DNA of 64,000 nucleotides from Bacillus horti (GTDB lineage: Bacteria; Bacillota; Bacilli; Caldalkalibacillales; JCM-10596). Positions 25,572 to 34,670 of this stretch are shown piece after piece (the first letter of the stretch is position 1; the number at the start of each line of letters is the position of its first letter). Both the position numbers and the translations under genes were made by a program. Below the pieces are notes generated by a model, which worked only from the letters and a program-made list of their open reading frames with translations, was not told the origin of the DNA and did no database searches. Where the stretch lies: the NCBI RefSeq assembly GCF_030813115.1, contig NZ_JAUSTY010000004.1:248001-312000 (forward strand), written 5' to 3'.

Positions 25572-27158
25572 ATGACGGCCAAAAATGAGCCTATACATAC
25601 AGTTGTGAGAGGAACGATGATTCTTACTCTTGCCGTTCTTGCTTCAAAAATACTAGGGTTTATTTATGTAGTTCCTTTAGAGCATCTCATTGGTTTAGAG
25701 GGGTTAACTCTACTAAATCACGGGTATACGCCATACACCGTACTCTTAAGTTTAACTACATTAGGGATTCCCCTGGCCGTTTCTAAATATGTAGCCACTC
25801 ATAACCAGTTAGGTGAATATAGAAAAGGTAAAAGGCTCTTAAAGAGATCCTTTTATTTGTTATTGGGGTTAGGTGTGGTCATGTATCTCTTAGTGTTTTG
25901 GGGCTCACCTTTATTTGCTAAGTGGCTACAATCTCCAGAGTCTACCTGGATCATACGGGCTTCAGCATCAGCCCTGCTTGTGGTACCTGCGATGGCCGTC
26001 TTAAGGGGTTATTTTCAGGGCTGGCAGTCAATGGGGCCAACTGGTGTATCTCAGGTCATTGAACAGCTTGTAAGAGTCGTATTTATGGTCTTAATGGCGT
26101 ATCTCTTTGTTCAAGCTAATTATACGATCGTGAATACAGTGGCTTTGGCCTCTTTGGGGACGCTCTTAGGAGCCATTGCAGCATTAGTAACACTGTTAAT
26201 CTATTGGTATAAAAGGAGAGAGGGCATCCATAAAAAGGTCCTAGCTTCACCTTCCATTGAAGATCAGCCATTGCTCGTAGAATATCGTGACTTGATTCGC
26301 TATGCTCTTCCTATTTCGTTTGTGTCCTTAGCCATTCCTTTGATGGCCTTTATTGATTTAGTCATGTACAAGCCGATTTTATACGACCTAGGATACTCTA
26401 GAGAAGTAGTTGTTAATTGGTTTGGAATCTTGAGTAGTACAGCTCAGAAGCTCATTATGGTTCCTGTATCCATTGCAACAGCATTTTCCTTATCTATCCT
26501 GCCTTCACTTGCAAAGCAATATGTGCAAGGGGATAAGGAGTATATTACGAAGCAAACAGAGCAAAGTATGCTGCTTCTATGCTACATTTTACTTCCAGCA
26601 AGTGTAGGGATTTATGTCTTAGCTGAGCCTATTTATACGACCCTCTACAGTGATGCACTAGGAGTGACTATGCTTGAGGCTTACACCCCTACGATCATTG
26701 CATTAGGGTTGTATACTTTAACAGCTTCTATTTTACAGGCTATAGGGAAGATGAAATGGAGTATGAGTTGGCTTATTGTTGCCCTCTTGCTTAAAGGGCT
26801 AGGGATGCTTCTTTTACTACCTTACAATGCTGAGGTTGGGGCAATTCATGCCACGACGATAGCCTTTACAATTGGATTACTAGGAAATTTATGGGGTATT
26901 CTGCGAACGTATACGCTATCATACAAAAGGGTGCTAACTGGTTTAGGAGCAATATCCCTAGCAGCCTTAATCATGGGACTAGCTGTATATGCAGGCAATC
27001 AATTTAGCGATCGATTTTTACCAGACCATTTATTTTTGAAAATGCTTGAACTAATCGTTCTTGTATTGCTAGGCGTGGCTGTGTATTTTGGTCTAACGTA
27101 TCGAATTCCATGGGTTAAGACCCTGCAGATCGGCAGGCGTAAAAAGTTAAAGCAGTAA
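25572..27158 (+). CDS. Polysaccharide/lipid II flippase-like MATE protein (YtgP/SpoVB type)
   Basis: A 528-aa protein with 12-14 hydrophobic segments of the MVF/MATE-like superfamily. Landmarks are LASKILGFIYVVPLEHLIG, GIPLAVSKYVA near the start and FIDLVMYKPIL mid-protein. YtgP (also called Amj-redundant MurJ of B. subtilis) flips lipid-linked peptidoglycan precursors; SpoVB acts in spore cortex. Either role fits. ATG 25572 is chosen since the upstream part of the open frame is occupied by the fer terminator; AAAGGA lies 8 nt upstream. Confidence 0.88.
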   Translation: MTAKNEPIHTVVRGTMILTLAVLASKILGFIYVVPLEHLIGLEGLTLLNHGYTPYTVLLSLTTLGIPLAVSKYVATHNQLGEYRKGKRLLKRSFYLLLGLGVVMYLLVFWGSPLFAKWLQSPESTWIIRASASALLVVPAMAVLRGYFQGWQSMGPTGVSQVIEQLVRVVFMVLMAYLFVQANYTIVNTVALASLGTLLGAIAALVTLLIYWYKRREGIHKKVLASPSIEDQPLLVEYRDLIRYALPISFVSLAIPLMAFIDLVMYKPILYDLGYSREVVVNWFGILSSTAQKLIMVPVSIATAFSLSILPSLAKQYVQGDKEYITKQTEQSMLLLCYILLPASVGIYVLAEPIYTTLYSDALGVTMLEAYTPTIIALGLYTLTASILQAIGKMKWSMSWLIVALLLKGLGMLLLLPYNAEVGAIHATTIAFTIGLLGNLWGILRTYTLSYKRVLTGLGAISLAALIMGLAVYAGNQFSDRFLPDHLFLKMLELIVLVLLGVAVYFGLTYRIPWVKTLQIGRRKKLKQ

Positions 27159-27200
27159 AGGTCTTGAGTAGCATAAGCTCACTTCAAGACCTTTATTTTT
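27157..27200. terminator. Bidirectional terminator between YtgP and DnaQ-like genes
   Basis: AAAGGTCTTGA (27157-27167) pairs with TCAAGACCTTT (27184-27194), followed by ATTTTTT. It overlaps the stops of both convergent genes. Confidence 0.8.
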
Positions 27201-27915
27201 TGGCTATTTCCGAATAAACATCCTGAAGAGTTTCGAAGTTCCTCTTTTTAAACTCCTCTAAATAAGCGATCCATAGCTTTGCTGTAGCTACAGCATCCTC
27301 AAATGCATGATGTCTGTGGGTGATAGGAACTCCAAAGGCTTCACAGCAAAAATCTAAAGTCGGAGGGGTTTTCCACGTTTGGAATAGCTTCATAAGTAAA
27401 GATGTATCTACAATCCGCTGCTGAAAGGGAAGCTGGTAAAGCTTCTGTGTAGCTTGCTGCAGAAATGCTCTTTCATGTTGGGCATGATGGGCAACCAGCA
27501 TAGATTGCTCACAAAAGGAGAAGAATTTTGGCAATATGTCATCAATAGCAGGGGCAGCTTGAAGCTCCGCAGGAGAAAGTCCTGTCAAGTCTAGAATTTC
27601 TGCTGAAGGCAACTCCTCAGTAAACACACAGCTATAAAATGACTCTGCTGATAATGTAGTTCCCTCCACCTTGATGGCTCCTATAGAAAGAATCTGATCT
27701 CCCTGATCAGGAAAAAAACCAGATGTTTCAAAATCAAAGACGACTACTTTTAATTCCTGTAAGGGAAGCTGAAAGTAATCCTTGCTCAGTTCTTTTTTGA
27801 GCTGTCTAACATAGGATAAGTGCTCTGCTCTCATTTGGTCAGGGACTGAGGTAAGAAACATAGGTAACTTAGTTGACCATTGTTTCATCATTTGTACGAC
27901 CTGATTGATCTTCAT
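27193..27915 (-). CDS. DnaQ-like DEDDh 3'-5' exonuclease
   Basis: A 240-aa exonuclease-fold protein. ExoI is VVFDFETSGFFPDQG with the first Asp and Glu; ExoII contains LVAHHAQHERAFLQQ; ExoIII is HHAFEDAVATAKLW, giving the DEDDh set. About 45 residues precede the domain. It starts 1 nt after the DUF294 gene, so both are co-translated. The pairing is typical of a family whose job is not known; substrate (RNA or DNA) not inferred. Confidence 0.87.
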   Translation of the reverse strand: MKINQVVQMMKQWSTKLPMFLTSVPDQMRAEHLSYVRQLKKELSKDYFQLPLQELKVVVFDFETSGFFPDQGDQILSIGAIKVEGTTLSAESFYSCVFTEELPSAEILDLTGLSPAELQAAPAIDDILPKFFSFCEQSMLVAHHAQHERAFLQQATQKLYQLPFQQRIVDTSLLMKLFQTWKTPPTLDFCCEAFGVPITHRHHAFEDAVATAKLWIAYLEEFKKRNFETLQDVYSEIAKK

Positions 27916-27916
27916 C

Positions 27917-28948
27917 TTATGCTTCTCCTTTTGCTAGAATCTTAGATGTTTCTTTGGTAAGGCTGTAGGCACTTTTTACCACTTTTTTTAGACATTTTCT
28001 TTGATTAGAGGAAAGCTGATCTATCGGTATATAATGACTGCTGTCGTAATCCATAGGATAATGGGCAAGCTGCCACTCAGCTCTCCATTTTAGCCATTCT
28101 ATATACGTCTCGTAGAAAGGGGATAAGACTGTCGCATAGAGTTCAGAAAGCTCCATGAGTTCCTCTAAGCGTTCCTTTGTCGAGGTAACATGAATAATAT
28201 GCTCCTTCATAGCTAGCAGACGCACGGAATGAACAAAAGGGAAAAGAATCGCATGCTTTATATTTAAAGAACGATAATGTGGTCCATGTGTTTCTGTATA
28301 AAATTGACCTAAGGGACTGATGTATTTTTTAATCCGTCTTGTATTCTGAATTAGTCTTTCAAAAAGGGGTGCATCATTCTGTATCCTTTCAAGAATCATT
28401 TCTTTTAAAGGCATTATAGGGTTTTCAGATGATTTGTCAGCAGTTAAGCTTTGAATAGGGTAGCTATCAAAAAAAATAAGCAAATGTCGTAGGGATGCCC
28501 AATCTCGTTCTTCCAGCCATGTTTCGAGCTGCTTTTTCCAATCCTCTTGGGACAAGCACCATGTTGGATGATTGGCCATAATTTTACCATCACATATATC
28601 ATAGCCAACCTCGTCCATCGCGTTCGAAATTTCTGCTCCAAGAGCTAGAAAATACTCTTGATGAATCTTACCTTCTCCTTCAAAAAATAAACCATGATCC
28701 TGATCACTAACGACACCCTGTTCCTGTCTTCCGGCACTGCCCATCTGAAAAAAGGTAAAAGGAGCAGGGGGGGGACCCGACTCCTTCTCCACAGTTTGTA
28801 TAGCTATGCTCAAGGCTTTGCCTATTAGTTCATTATGAAAGGATTGTAGTGTATCATGATTAAGACTTACTGAGCTTAATAGCTCCTCACGCTTACTTCT
28901 TAAAGCAGTATAGCTTTGAGAATCTACTTTGGGTATGAAATCTCTCAT
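27917..28948 (-). CDS. DUF294 nucleotidyltransferase-like protein
   Basis: A 343-aa protein of the DUF294 group. The nucleotidyltransferase motif is MGSAGRQEQGVVSDQDHGLF (residues 69-88), GS plus a DxD-like DQD, followed by an alpha-helical C-terminal DUF294_C region (LNIKHAILFPFVHSVRLLAM). GlnD-like uridylyltransferase ancestry is known for this fold. It lies one gene after the amtB unit and is coupled to the exonuclease gene. AAGGAGGG precedes ATG 28948. Function unknown; a regulatory nucleotidyl transfer is plausible. Confidence 0.85.
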   Translation of the reverse strand: MRDFIPKVDSQSYTALRSKREELLSSVSLNHDTLQSFHNELIGKALSIAIQTVEKESGPPPAPFTFFQMGSAGRQEQGVVSDQDHGLFFEGEGKIHQEYFLALGAEISNAMDEVGYDICDGKIMANHPTWCLSQEDWKKQLETWLEERDWASLRHLLIFFDSYPIQSLTADKSSENPIMPLKEMILERIQNDAPLFERLIQNTRRIKKYISPLGQFYTETHGPHYRSLNIKHAILFPFVHSVRLLAMKEHIIHVTSTKERLEELMELSELYATVLSPFYETYIEWLKWRAEWQLAHYPMDYDSSHYIPIDQLSSNQRKCLKKVVKSAYSLTKETSKILAKGEA

Positions 28949-29021
28949 TTCTACACCCTCCTTATTATCCGGTTCAATAGGTCACCTGAGCTCAAGAATT
29001 CGTATGCTTCAGAAAAATCAT

Positions 29022-30296
29022 TTAGGTTGAAGGAGTTGTTGTTGAAGACTGTGCTTCCATTTGCTCAGGGTATCCATATGTCCCGTGTTCACTGAAGTCA
29101 AGTCCTGCAATCTCTTCCTCCTCCGTAACACGAAGCCCTTTCATAGCTCCCTTCATGATTGAAAGAATAATGAAAGATACTAAGAAAGCATAACCACCTG
29201 CTGTCACAACACCTAATGCTTGAACACCAAGCTGAGTCAAACCTCCACCATAAAATAGTCCAGCTAATCCTCCATTTAATGCGGCAAGCTCAGGTGTAGC
29301 GAAAAAGCCAGTTGATAATGTACCCCAAATTCCAGCAATACCATGAACAGAAATGGCAAAGATCGGATCGTCAATATTTAGCTTATCTAGCAGCTTCATG
29401 CTATAGAATACAAGAACTCCACCAACGAGACCAATGACAAGTGCTGCCCAAGGGGCTACAAAGGCACAGGATGCAGTAATAGCAACAAGACCTGCTAAAG
29501 CGCCGTTTAGTATAGTGGGAACATCTGATTTACCTAAAGCGATCCACGATATGATTAATGCAGCTACAGCTCCTGCAGCAGCAGCTAAATTCGTGTTTAA
29601 TGCAACGAAGCCGAAGAAGCCATCATCTACAGCTGTCGTACTACCAGCATTAAAGCCGAACCAGCCAACCCAAAGGACAAGCACACCTAGTGTGGTGTAT
29701 ACCTGGTTATGACCTAGTAAGGCATTAGGTGAACCATCCTTGTTGTATTTCCCTAAGCGAGGCTTCAAAATTAAAGTGGCAGCTAAAGCAGCCATAGCAC
29801 CAGTTAAATGAACAACTGTTGAACCAGCAAAATCCTGCTTCTCAAGATTAGCTAACCATCCATCTCCCCAAATCCAGTGAGCTACAATAGGATAAACTAA
29901 CGCTGAAAATAATAAAGCGAAGACAACATAAGCTGAAAGTTTGGCGCGTTCAGCAAAACCACCAAAAGCAATGGTCAATGAGATAGTAGCAAAGGCCGTT
30001 TGGAAGAGGAAAAAGACTGGCGTTGAAAGCCCGACTCCTTCAATCTCATAGCCACTATAAAAAAAGTCAGACAAACCAATAAACAAATTTCCTGAGCCGA
30101 AAATAAAGCCATAGCCTATCGCCCAGAAAACGATTGACGCAATACCAAAGGTAAAGATCGTTTTACCTGCGATATGTCCTGCGTTTTTCATTCGAGTTGA
30201 CCCTGCTTCTAAAAGGATAAACCCTCCTTGCATAAGAATAACCAGTATGGCAGCTAGGACAACCCATAAGCTGTTCATTAAAAATAATAAGTCCAT
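29022..30296 (-). CDS. amtB: Ammonium transporter AmtB/NrgA
   Basis: A 424-aa channel with 11 membrane segments. Landmarks: FILLEAGSTRMKNAGH, VHLTGAMAALAATLILKPRLG with the first pore His region, NTNLAAAAGAVAALI, and SVHGIAGIWGTLSTG with the twin-His pore residue. It imports ammonium under nitrogen limitation. ATG 30296 has GGGAGAG 8 nt upstream; the open frame extends 14 codons further without a site. A TnrA box lies 91 nt upstream and tnrA is the next gene. No glnK/PII gene follows, unlike the usual nrgAB pair. Confidence 0.95.
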   Translation of the reverse strand: MDLLFLMNSLWVVLAAILVILMQGGFILLEAGSTRMKNAGHIAGKTIFTFGIASIVFWAIGYGFIFGSGNLFIGLSDFFYSGYEIEGVGLSTPVFFLFQTAFATISLTIAFGGFAERAKLSAYVVFALLFSALVYPIVAHWIWGDGWLANLEKQDFAGSTVVHLTGAMAALAATLILKPRLGKYNKDGSPNALLGHNQVYTTLGVLVLWVGWFGFNAGSTTAVDDGFFGFVALNTNLAAAAGAVAALIISWIALGKSDVPTILNGALAGLVAITASCAFVAPWAALVIGLVGGVLVFYSMKLLDKLNIDDPIFAISVHGIAGIWGTLSTGFFATPELAALNGGLAGLFYGGGLTQLGVQALGVVTAGGYAFLVSFIILSIMKGAMKGLRVTEEEEIAGLDFSEHGTYGYPEQMEAQSSTTTPST

Positions 30297-30386
30297 GAAT
30301 AACTCTCTCCCTTCAATACCTGTCAATTTATTTAACAAGAGGATAGATTAAGTTAATCATAGACAATGTTAGTAAATCTATTCGTT

Positions 30387-30403
30387 TGTCAGGAAAGCTT
30401 ACA
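30387..30403. promoter_or_regulatory. TnrA/GlnR box upstream of amtB
   Basis: TGTCAGGAAAGCTTACA matches TGTNA-N7-TNACA exactly. It is placed 91 nt upstream of the amtB start codon, within the amtB-tnrA gap. TnrA activates nrgA from such sites in B. subtilis. Confidence 0.8.
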
Positions 30404-30453
30404 TAGAAATTGATAGAATATTCCCTCAACACTTATTGTATCTAAGTAAAACG

Positions 30454-30753
30454 TTATTTTCTCATGTTGAAATGAGCATTTAGCTGACCTCGTATCATTT
30501 GGTCACGCACTTCTTTTTCTTCCTTTTCTTGAATTTTTCTTATTTCATACGTTTGTAGTCCATCTTCCATATGATTAGCGATATTCATTAGCTTTTCAAT
30601 GTCAGTAAAGGAATACTTTCTTGTGCCTCCCTTTGAACGATCAGGAAAGATAAGCTTCCTTTCTTCATAATACCGTATCCGCCTTTCTGATAAACCTGTT
30701 AGCTCACTGACAATTCCAATCGTGATAACCTTCTTTTCCTTGTATGTGGACAT
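30454..30753 (-). CDS. tnrA: MerR-family nitrogen regulator TnrA
   Basis: A 99-aa MerR-type regulator. The helix-turn-helix is [20 protein letters not shown] with the wing [17 protein letters not shown]. The C terminus [12 protein letters not shown] matches the TnrA tail that binds feedback-inhibited glutamine synthetase; GlnR has a different, longer tail and sits beside glnA. This identifies TnrA rather than GlnR. GGAGGG lies 9 nt before ATG 30753. A TnrA box at 30879-30895 points to autoregulation. It lies immediately upstream of its classic target amtB. Confidence 0.92.
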   Translation of the reverse strand: MSTYKEKKVITIGIVSELTGLSERRIRYYEERKLIFPDRSKGGTRKYSFTDIEKLMNIANHMEDGLQTYEIRKIQEKEEKEVRDQMIRGQLNAHFNMRK

Positions 30754-30878
30754 AAACCTATCCCTCCAACGTTGTTGTAATGTTGTATATGGTTGTAGTG
30801 ATAAACTGAATTTTTCAGTGATTCAAACATTCTTATCTCATAAATATAACATGCTCGGTAAATAATCTCCTGTTTGAT

Positions 30879-30895
30879 TGTAAGATAATCTGACA
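30879..30895. promoter_or_regulatory. TnrA box upstream of tnrA
   Basis: TGTAAGATAATCTGACA fits TGTNA-N7-TNACA perfectly, about 126 nt upstream of the tnrA start. TnrA autoactivation is known in Bacillus. Confidence 0.78.
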
Positions 30896-31050
30896 TATAG
30901 ATTTGCAAAGATCACGCGAAATGAAATTTCTTTATTTGAATTACATGAAAACCATGTCAAATGCTCATACTTGAAAAGATCAATCTTTTTAGTCCGAAAG
31001 TGAAAGTAAAAAAGGAATATTACAATTCTACGATTGAAGGAGGATGGAGA

Positions 31051-32091
31051 ATGGGACAGATCGAAATACGTCCAGAATTAGTTACTTCAAGTGGTGAAGC
31101 AGCAAGTATCATGCTGGACCAGCAATATGTTGGCTCACTAACCTTACTATATAGGGAAGAGGATCGCTTATGGGGGAGTATTCAATTGGATGAACAGATG
31201 CTCCATGCGGATGAAAAGGAAGAAATTGATCTATTTCTTCATCAGTACATGGAGAGTATGATTGACGCATTAGGAGCTCCAGAGTGTTTCGTTTCCGTAA
31301 CCTATTCCCACTATGACCACATCATATCTACGGAGGATTCAGACTCTCTAGATAGACTAATTGAAGCTGATATTGATGATGGTTCTCTCGAACATGATAC
31401 GGAAGAGGATTCAGAAATTCAGCTTTCTATCGTAGGAGAAAGCAGGAGTCAAGTCGAGTATCAGCTTTTAGATCAAAGACAGCAGCTGCTTGCTGAAGCT
31501 CTAATCCATATTGATAGAGGCGATGTTATTGGGGATGTTTTTTGGCAAACTGAGCCTTCTGAGGATGACCTGGATGAGGTAGCTCATATTTTAGTTGCTG
31601 ATTTTGACTCTGATTTTATTGATACGTTTACCTTCACTATGTTTTATGAGGATGAAGAGCTTGCTGTATTTGAGCTTAGTCATGAAGACTTATTTGATTT
31701 TGAAGATGAGGAAGAAGAGGATGAGGGGTTCTTAAGTGGAGAGAGTAGTTTTGTGGATGAAGATGAACTTTATATGGATGTTCATGAGGAGGAAAGGATC
31801 CCGCTCCAAGTTGAATGTGTGAGGGATGATGGAGATAGTTTGACGTTTGAGCTATATGAGCAGGATGGAATGAAAATAGGTCAAGCTACAATCGATTTAG
31901 GTGGGGAAGAGCCAACAGCTGTTGTTGATTTTATAGAGCCACGTAATCGTCGCTTTCGAGAGCAGGTCGCTTATCATATGATTGAAGAATTGGATAAAGA
32001 GACGGATTATCATACGTTTGCCATTACGATGCAGTATCAGGATGAAGTGGTTGACGAATATCACTTTCATCTAGAGGATCAATATAGGTAA
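31051..32091 (+). CDS. Acidic protein with three internal repeats, function unknown
   Basis: A 346-aa protein with a strong excess of Asp and Glu and no signal peptide or membrane segment. Three copies of a domain of roughly 75 residues can be aligned by eye: IMLDQQYVGSLTLLYREEDR; YQLLDQRQQLLAEALIHIDR; LTFELYEQDGMKIGQATIDL, each followed by an acidic helix-like block and a closing strand (CFVSVTYSHYD, TFTFTMFYEDE, TFAITMQYQDE). Linkers are runs such as DFEDEEEEDEG. ATG 31051 has AAGGAGG 7 nt upstream. No known family was recognised. It lies alone, followed by a terminator. Confidence 0.75.
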   Translation: MGQIEIRPELVTSSGEAASIMLDQQYVGSLTLLYREEDRLWGSIQLDEQMLHADEKEEIDLFLHQYMESMIDALGAPECFVSVTYSHYDHIISTEDSDSLDRLIEADIDDGSLEHDTEEDSEIQLSIVGESRSQVEYQLLDQRQQLLAEALIHIDRGDVIGDVFWQTEPSEDDLDEVAHILVADFDSDFIDTFTFTMFYEDEELAVFELSHEDLFDFEDEEEEDEGFLSGESSFVDEDELYMDVHEEERIPLQVECVRDDGDSLTFELYEQDGMKIGQATIDLGGEEPTAVVDFIEPRNRRFREQVAYHMIEELDKETDYHTFAITMQYQDEVVDEYHFHLEDQYR

Positions 32092-32127
32092 TAGTCGGAT
32101 TTATCTAGGTTATGTAAAAGTAAAGGG

Positions 32128-32158
32128 GATTGGATCATTTATGGTTCAGTCTTTTTTT
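32128..32158 (+). terminator. Terminator after the acidic repeat protein gene
   Basis: GATTGGATCA, loop TTTA, TGGTTCAGTC, a 10-bp stem including G-U pairs, followed by seven T residues. Confidence 0.75.
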
Positions 32159-32197
32159 CATCTGCTGAAATAGGTATAATGCAAGAAGTACAGAAAA

Positions 32198-32340
32198 ATG
32201 TAAGAAAAGCTTCTATCGAAGCCCTCTCGAAGAGGTTGTCTAGTCCATCATTAGAGGAAGCTTTTACATGCAGCCAGAATTTATCAAACTTGAAGAAATC
32301 ATTGTATCAAATTTTATAAATTCTTAGACTGTAAGAAAGA
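32198..32340 (+). repeat. 143-bp dispersed non-coding repeat, copy A
   Basis: This segment is identical to 40355-40497 except for three substitutions (about 98% identity, same length). It folds in two parts. The first is an outer stem AAAAGCTTC/GAAGCTTTT enclosing CCTCT-CGA-AGAGG; the second is AGAATTTAT (32276-32284)/ATAAATTCT (32316-32324). TGTAAGAAA occurs near both ends as a direct repeat. It codes for nothing. Such a unit is either a small non-autonomous mobile element (REP/MITE-like) or a repeated structured RNA. It lies between a terminator and the rsmF-like gene. Confidence 0.9.
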
Positions 32341-32380
32341 ATAGTTATTTAAGTTTAGCAAAATGTAAAGGGAGAGATTG

Positions 32381-33814
32381 ATGCTATTACCAGAGTCGTT
32401 TGCAGCTAAAATGCAAGAGCTGCTTCAAGAAGAGTACGCAGACTTTTTGGCTTCGTACAGCAAGCCTAGATACTATGGGTTAAGGGTTAATACATTGAAA
32501 TGGAGCGTGACGGAAGCACTTGATAAGCTACCTTTAAAGCTTTCACCTGTAGATTGGGTAAACGAAGGCTTTTATTATAACGAGGAGGACAGACCTGCCA
32601 AGCATCCTTTTTATCAAGCAGGCTTGTACTATATTCAAGAGCCTAGTGCTATGGCTCCAGGAGCAGTTATACCAGTAAAACCTGGAGATAGGGTGTTAGA
32701 TATGTGTGCTGCTCCAGGAGGAAAGTCAACTCAGGTCGCTGCTAAGCTAGGCGGTTCAGGACTGTTAGTCAGCAATGACATTAATGCTGAGAGAGTGAAG
32801 GCATTAATGAAAAATATAGATCTTTCTGGAATTAGAAACGGACTGATAACGAATACAACGCCTGAAAAACTAGCACAGACGTTTCCACAGTTTTTTGATT
32901 GTGTATTAATTGACGCTCCTTGCTCAGGAGAAGGGATGTTTCGTAAAAATCCGGAAATGATAAAAGACTGGGAAAAAGGCACGATAGAACAGTATGCCTT
33001 AATGCAGAGGGATATTTTAGATGAAGCGGCATTAATGGTACGACCAGGAGGGGTGATCCTATACTCCACATGTACGTTCGCACCAGAGGAAAATGAGCAG
33101 CAAATCACATCCTTTTTGAGAAAATACCCTCAGTTTGAGTTAGAGCCGATTGTGGATATACCCGGGTTTGATAGAGGAAAAAGGGAATGGACAGGCTCGA
33201 TAGGTCAGGATTATCCTTTGGAGCACACAGTGAGACTATGGCCACATCGGATTGAAGGAGAAGGGCATTACTTGGCTTTAATGAGAAGAAACGAGAGTTA
33301 TGTAGCTAAAGAAGGATTACCTTCAAATGAAGCGGATGAAAAAGCAGGGAAATCAAAGCTTGAAAAAACGGGGAATTTTACTTTAACCAAAGAGGAGAAA
33401 AGGCTGGTAGCTGAGTTTGAGGAGCAGGCTTTAACCAGACGATTTTTGGATATTCAAGATGGAGATATGATTTCAATCAAGGGACACATTTACATTAAAC
33501 CTAAAGGGCTACCTTTACTACATCGCTTAAAGGTCATTAAATCTGGCTGGTACCTTGGTGAAGTGAAGAAAAATCGCTTTGAGCCGAGTCAACCGTTAGC
33601 TTTGGGGCTAGAAGAAACGGACGTTAAACGTGCTGTACATTTCTCTGCTGATGATGAGGATCTTTATCGGTATTTAAAAGGGGAGACTATCTTCAGACAG
33701 GGAGAGAAGGGCTGGACATTAGTTACCGTTGCAGGATTTCCTTTAGGCTGGGCTAAGCAGGTACAGGATATTCTTAAGAATGCCTACCCACCAGGCTGGC
33801 GCTGGTTAACGTAA
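32381..33814 (+). CDS. RsmF-type 16S rRNA (cytosine-C5) methyltransferase
   Basis: A 477-aa NOL1/NOP2/Sun family enzyme. The SAM motif is VLDMCAAPGGKSTQVAAKLG; the two catalytic Cys are in IDAPCSGEGMFRK and LYSTCTFAPEENE. The C-terminal 150 residues contain the RsmF-like extra domain and a PUA-like region (DGDMISIKGHIYIKP). ATG 32381 is one codon after TTG 32378 and follows AAGGGAGAG. The rsuA-type gene starts 24 nt later, so the two rRNA-modifying enzymes form an operon. Confidence 0.9.
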   Translation: MLLPESFAAKMQELLQEEYADFLASYSKPRYYGLRVNTLKWSVTEALDKLPLKLSPVDWVNEGFYYNEEDRPAKHPFYQAGLYYIQEPSAMAPGAVIPVKPGDRVLDMCAAPGGKSTQVAAKLGGSGLLVSNDINAERVKALMKNIDLSGIRNGLITNTTPEKLAQTFPQFFDCVLIDAPCSGEGMFRKNPEMIKDWEKGTIEQYALMQRDILDEAALMVRPGGVILYSTCTFAPEENEQQITSFLRKYPQFELEPIVDIPGFDRGKREWTGSIGQDYPLEHTVRLWPHRIEGEGHYLALMRRNESYVAKEGLPSNEADEKAGKSKLEKTGNFTLTKEEKRLVAEFEEQALTRRFLDIQDGDMISIKGHIYIKPKGLPLLHRLKVIKSGWYLGEVKKNRFEPSQPLALGLEETDVKRAVHFSADDEDLYRYLKGETIFRQGEKGWTLVTVAGFPLGWAKQVQDILKNAYPPGWRWLT

Positions 33815-33838
33815 TGGATACAGGGAGAGTGGAAGACG

Positions 33839-34549
33839 GTGAGAATTGACAAGCTATTAGCGAATATGGGGTATGGGAGCAGGAAAGAAATTAAAGACAT
33901 CGTCAGGGCTGGACAAGTTACGGTGAACGGAGTGGTGATTAAGGATGTTAAGCAGCATGTTCAGGTCGAGACGGACCGTGTGGAATATGCTGGGGAGCTT
34001 ATTGAATATAAAGAGCATGTATACTTTATGCTACATAAGCCACAGGGAGTTATATCCGCCACTGAGGATACACGTGAGAGGACAGTCATTGATCTATTAC
34101 AGGGGAGAGATAAAGCATTTTCTGTGTTCCCGGTTGGGAGGCTTGATAAAGATACGGAGGGGCTACTGTTACTAACTAATGATGGTCAGCTAGCTCATCA
34201 ACTGCTTTCCCCCAAAAAACATATACCTAAGCTCTATTTTGCGCATATAGAAGGGACCGTAACGGAGGAGGATAAGCTTGCTTTTGCGGATGGTGTTACA
34301 CTTGATGATGGATATAAAACGATGCCAGCAGAGCTTAACATTCTTCGATCAGATAGTCGCTCAGAAATCGAACTGACGATTATGGAAGGAAAGTTTCATC
34401 AGGTTAAAAGAATGTTCTTAGCTCGTGGCAAAAAAGTAACGTATCTAAAGAGAATGGCCATGGGTACGCTTCATTTGGATGGAGAACTTCTTCTAGGGCA
34501 TTACAGGGAGTTGACTAATGAAGAACTTGAACTGTTGAAGAAGGGATAA
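33839..34549 (+). CDS. RsuA-family 16S rRNA pseudouridine synthase
   Basis: A 236-aa pseudouridine synthase. An N-terminal S4 domain (MRIDKLLANMGYGSRKEIKD) is followed by the RsuA catalytic domain with the essential Asp in GRLDKDTEGLLLLT and the ending VTYLKRMAMGTLHLDG. It isomerises a uridine in 16S rRNA (U516 in E. coli). GTG 33839 follows a GGAGAGTGG-type site. Operon with the RsmF-like gene. B. subtilis YtzG is a likely counterpart. Confidence 0.92.
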   Translation: MRIDKLLANMGYGSRKEIKDIVRAGQVTVNGVVIKDVKQHVQVETDRVEYAGELIEYKEHVYFMLHKPQGVISATEDTRERTVIDLLQGRDKAFSVFPVGRLDKDTEGLLLLTNDGQLAHQLLSPKKHIPKLYFAHIEGTVTEEDKLAFADGVTLDDGYKTMPAELNILRSDSRSEIELTIMEGKFHQVKRMFLARGKKVTYLKRMAMGTLHLDGELLLGHYRELTNEELELLKKG

Positions 34550-34670
34550 GCTTAGCTCTAGACTCAAGACTAATTATTAGGTGTTTGGCTGCAAATTAGA
34601 CCAATGTCTAGGACAAAGATGGGTTAAATGTCATACATGTATAGGGAAGAAAGATAAAGGAGGAATACAT

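Noticed and set aside
30755-30780. AACGTTGTT near the tnrA start as a LacI-type operator
   Set aside because: The left half is incomplete, and the gene is a nitrogen regulator.
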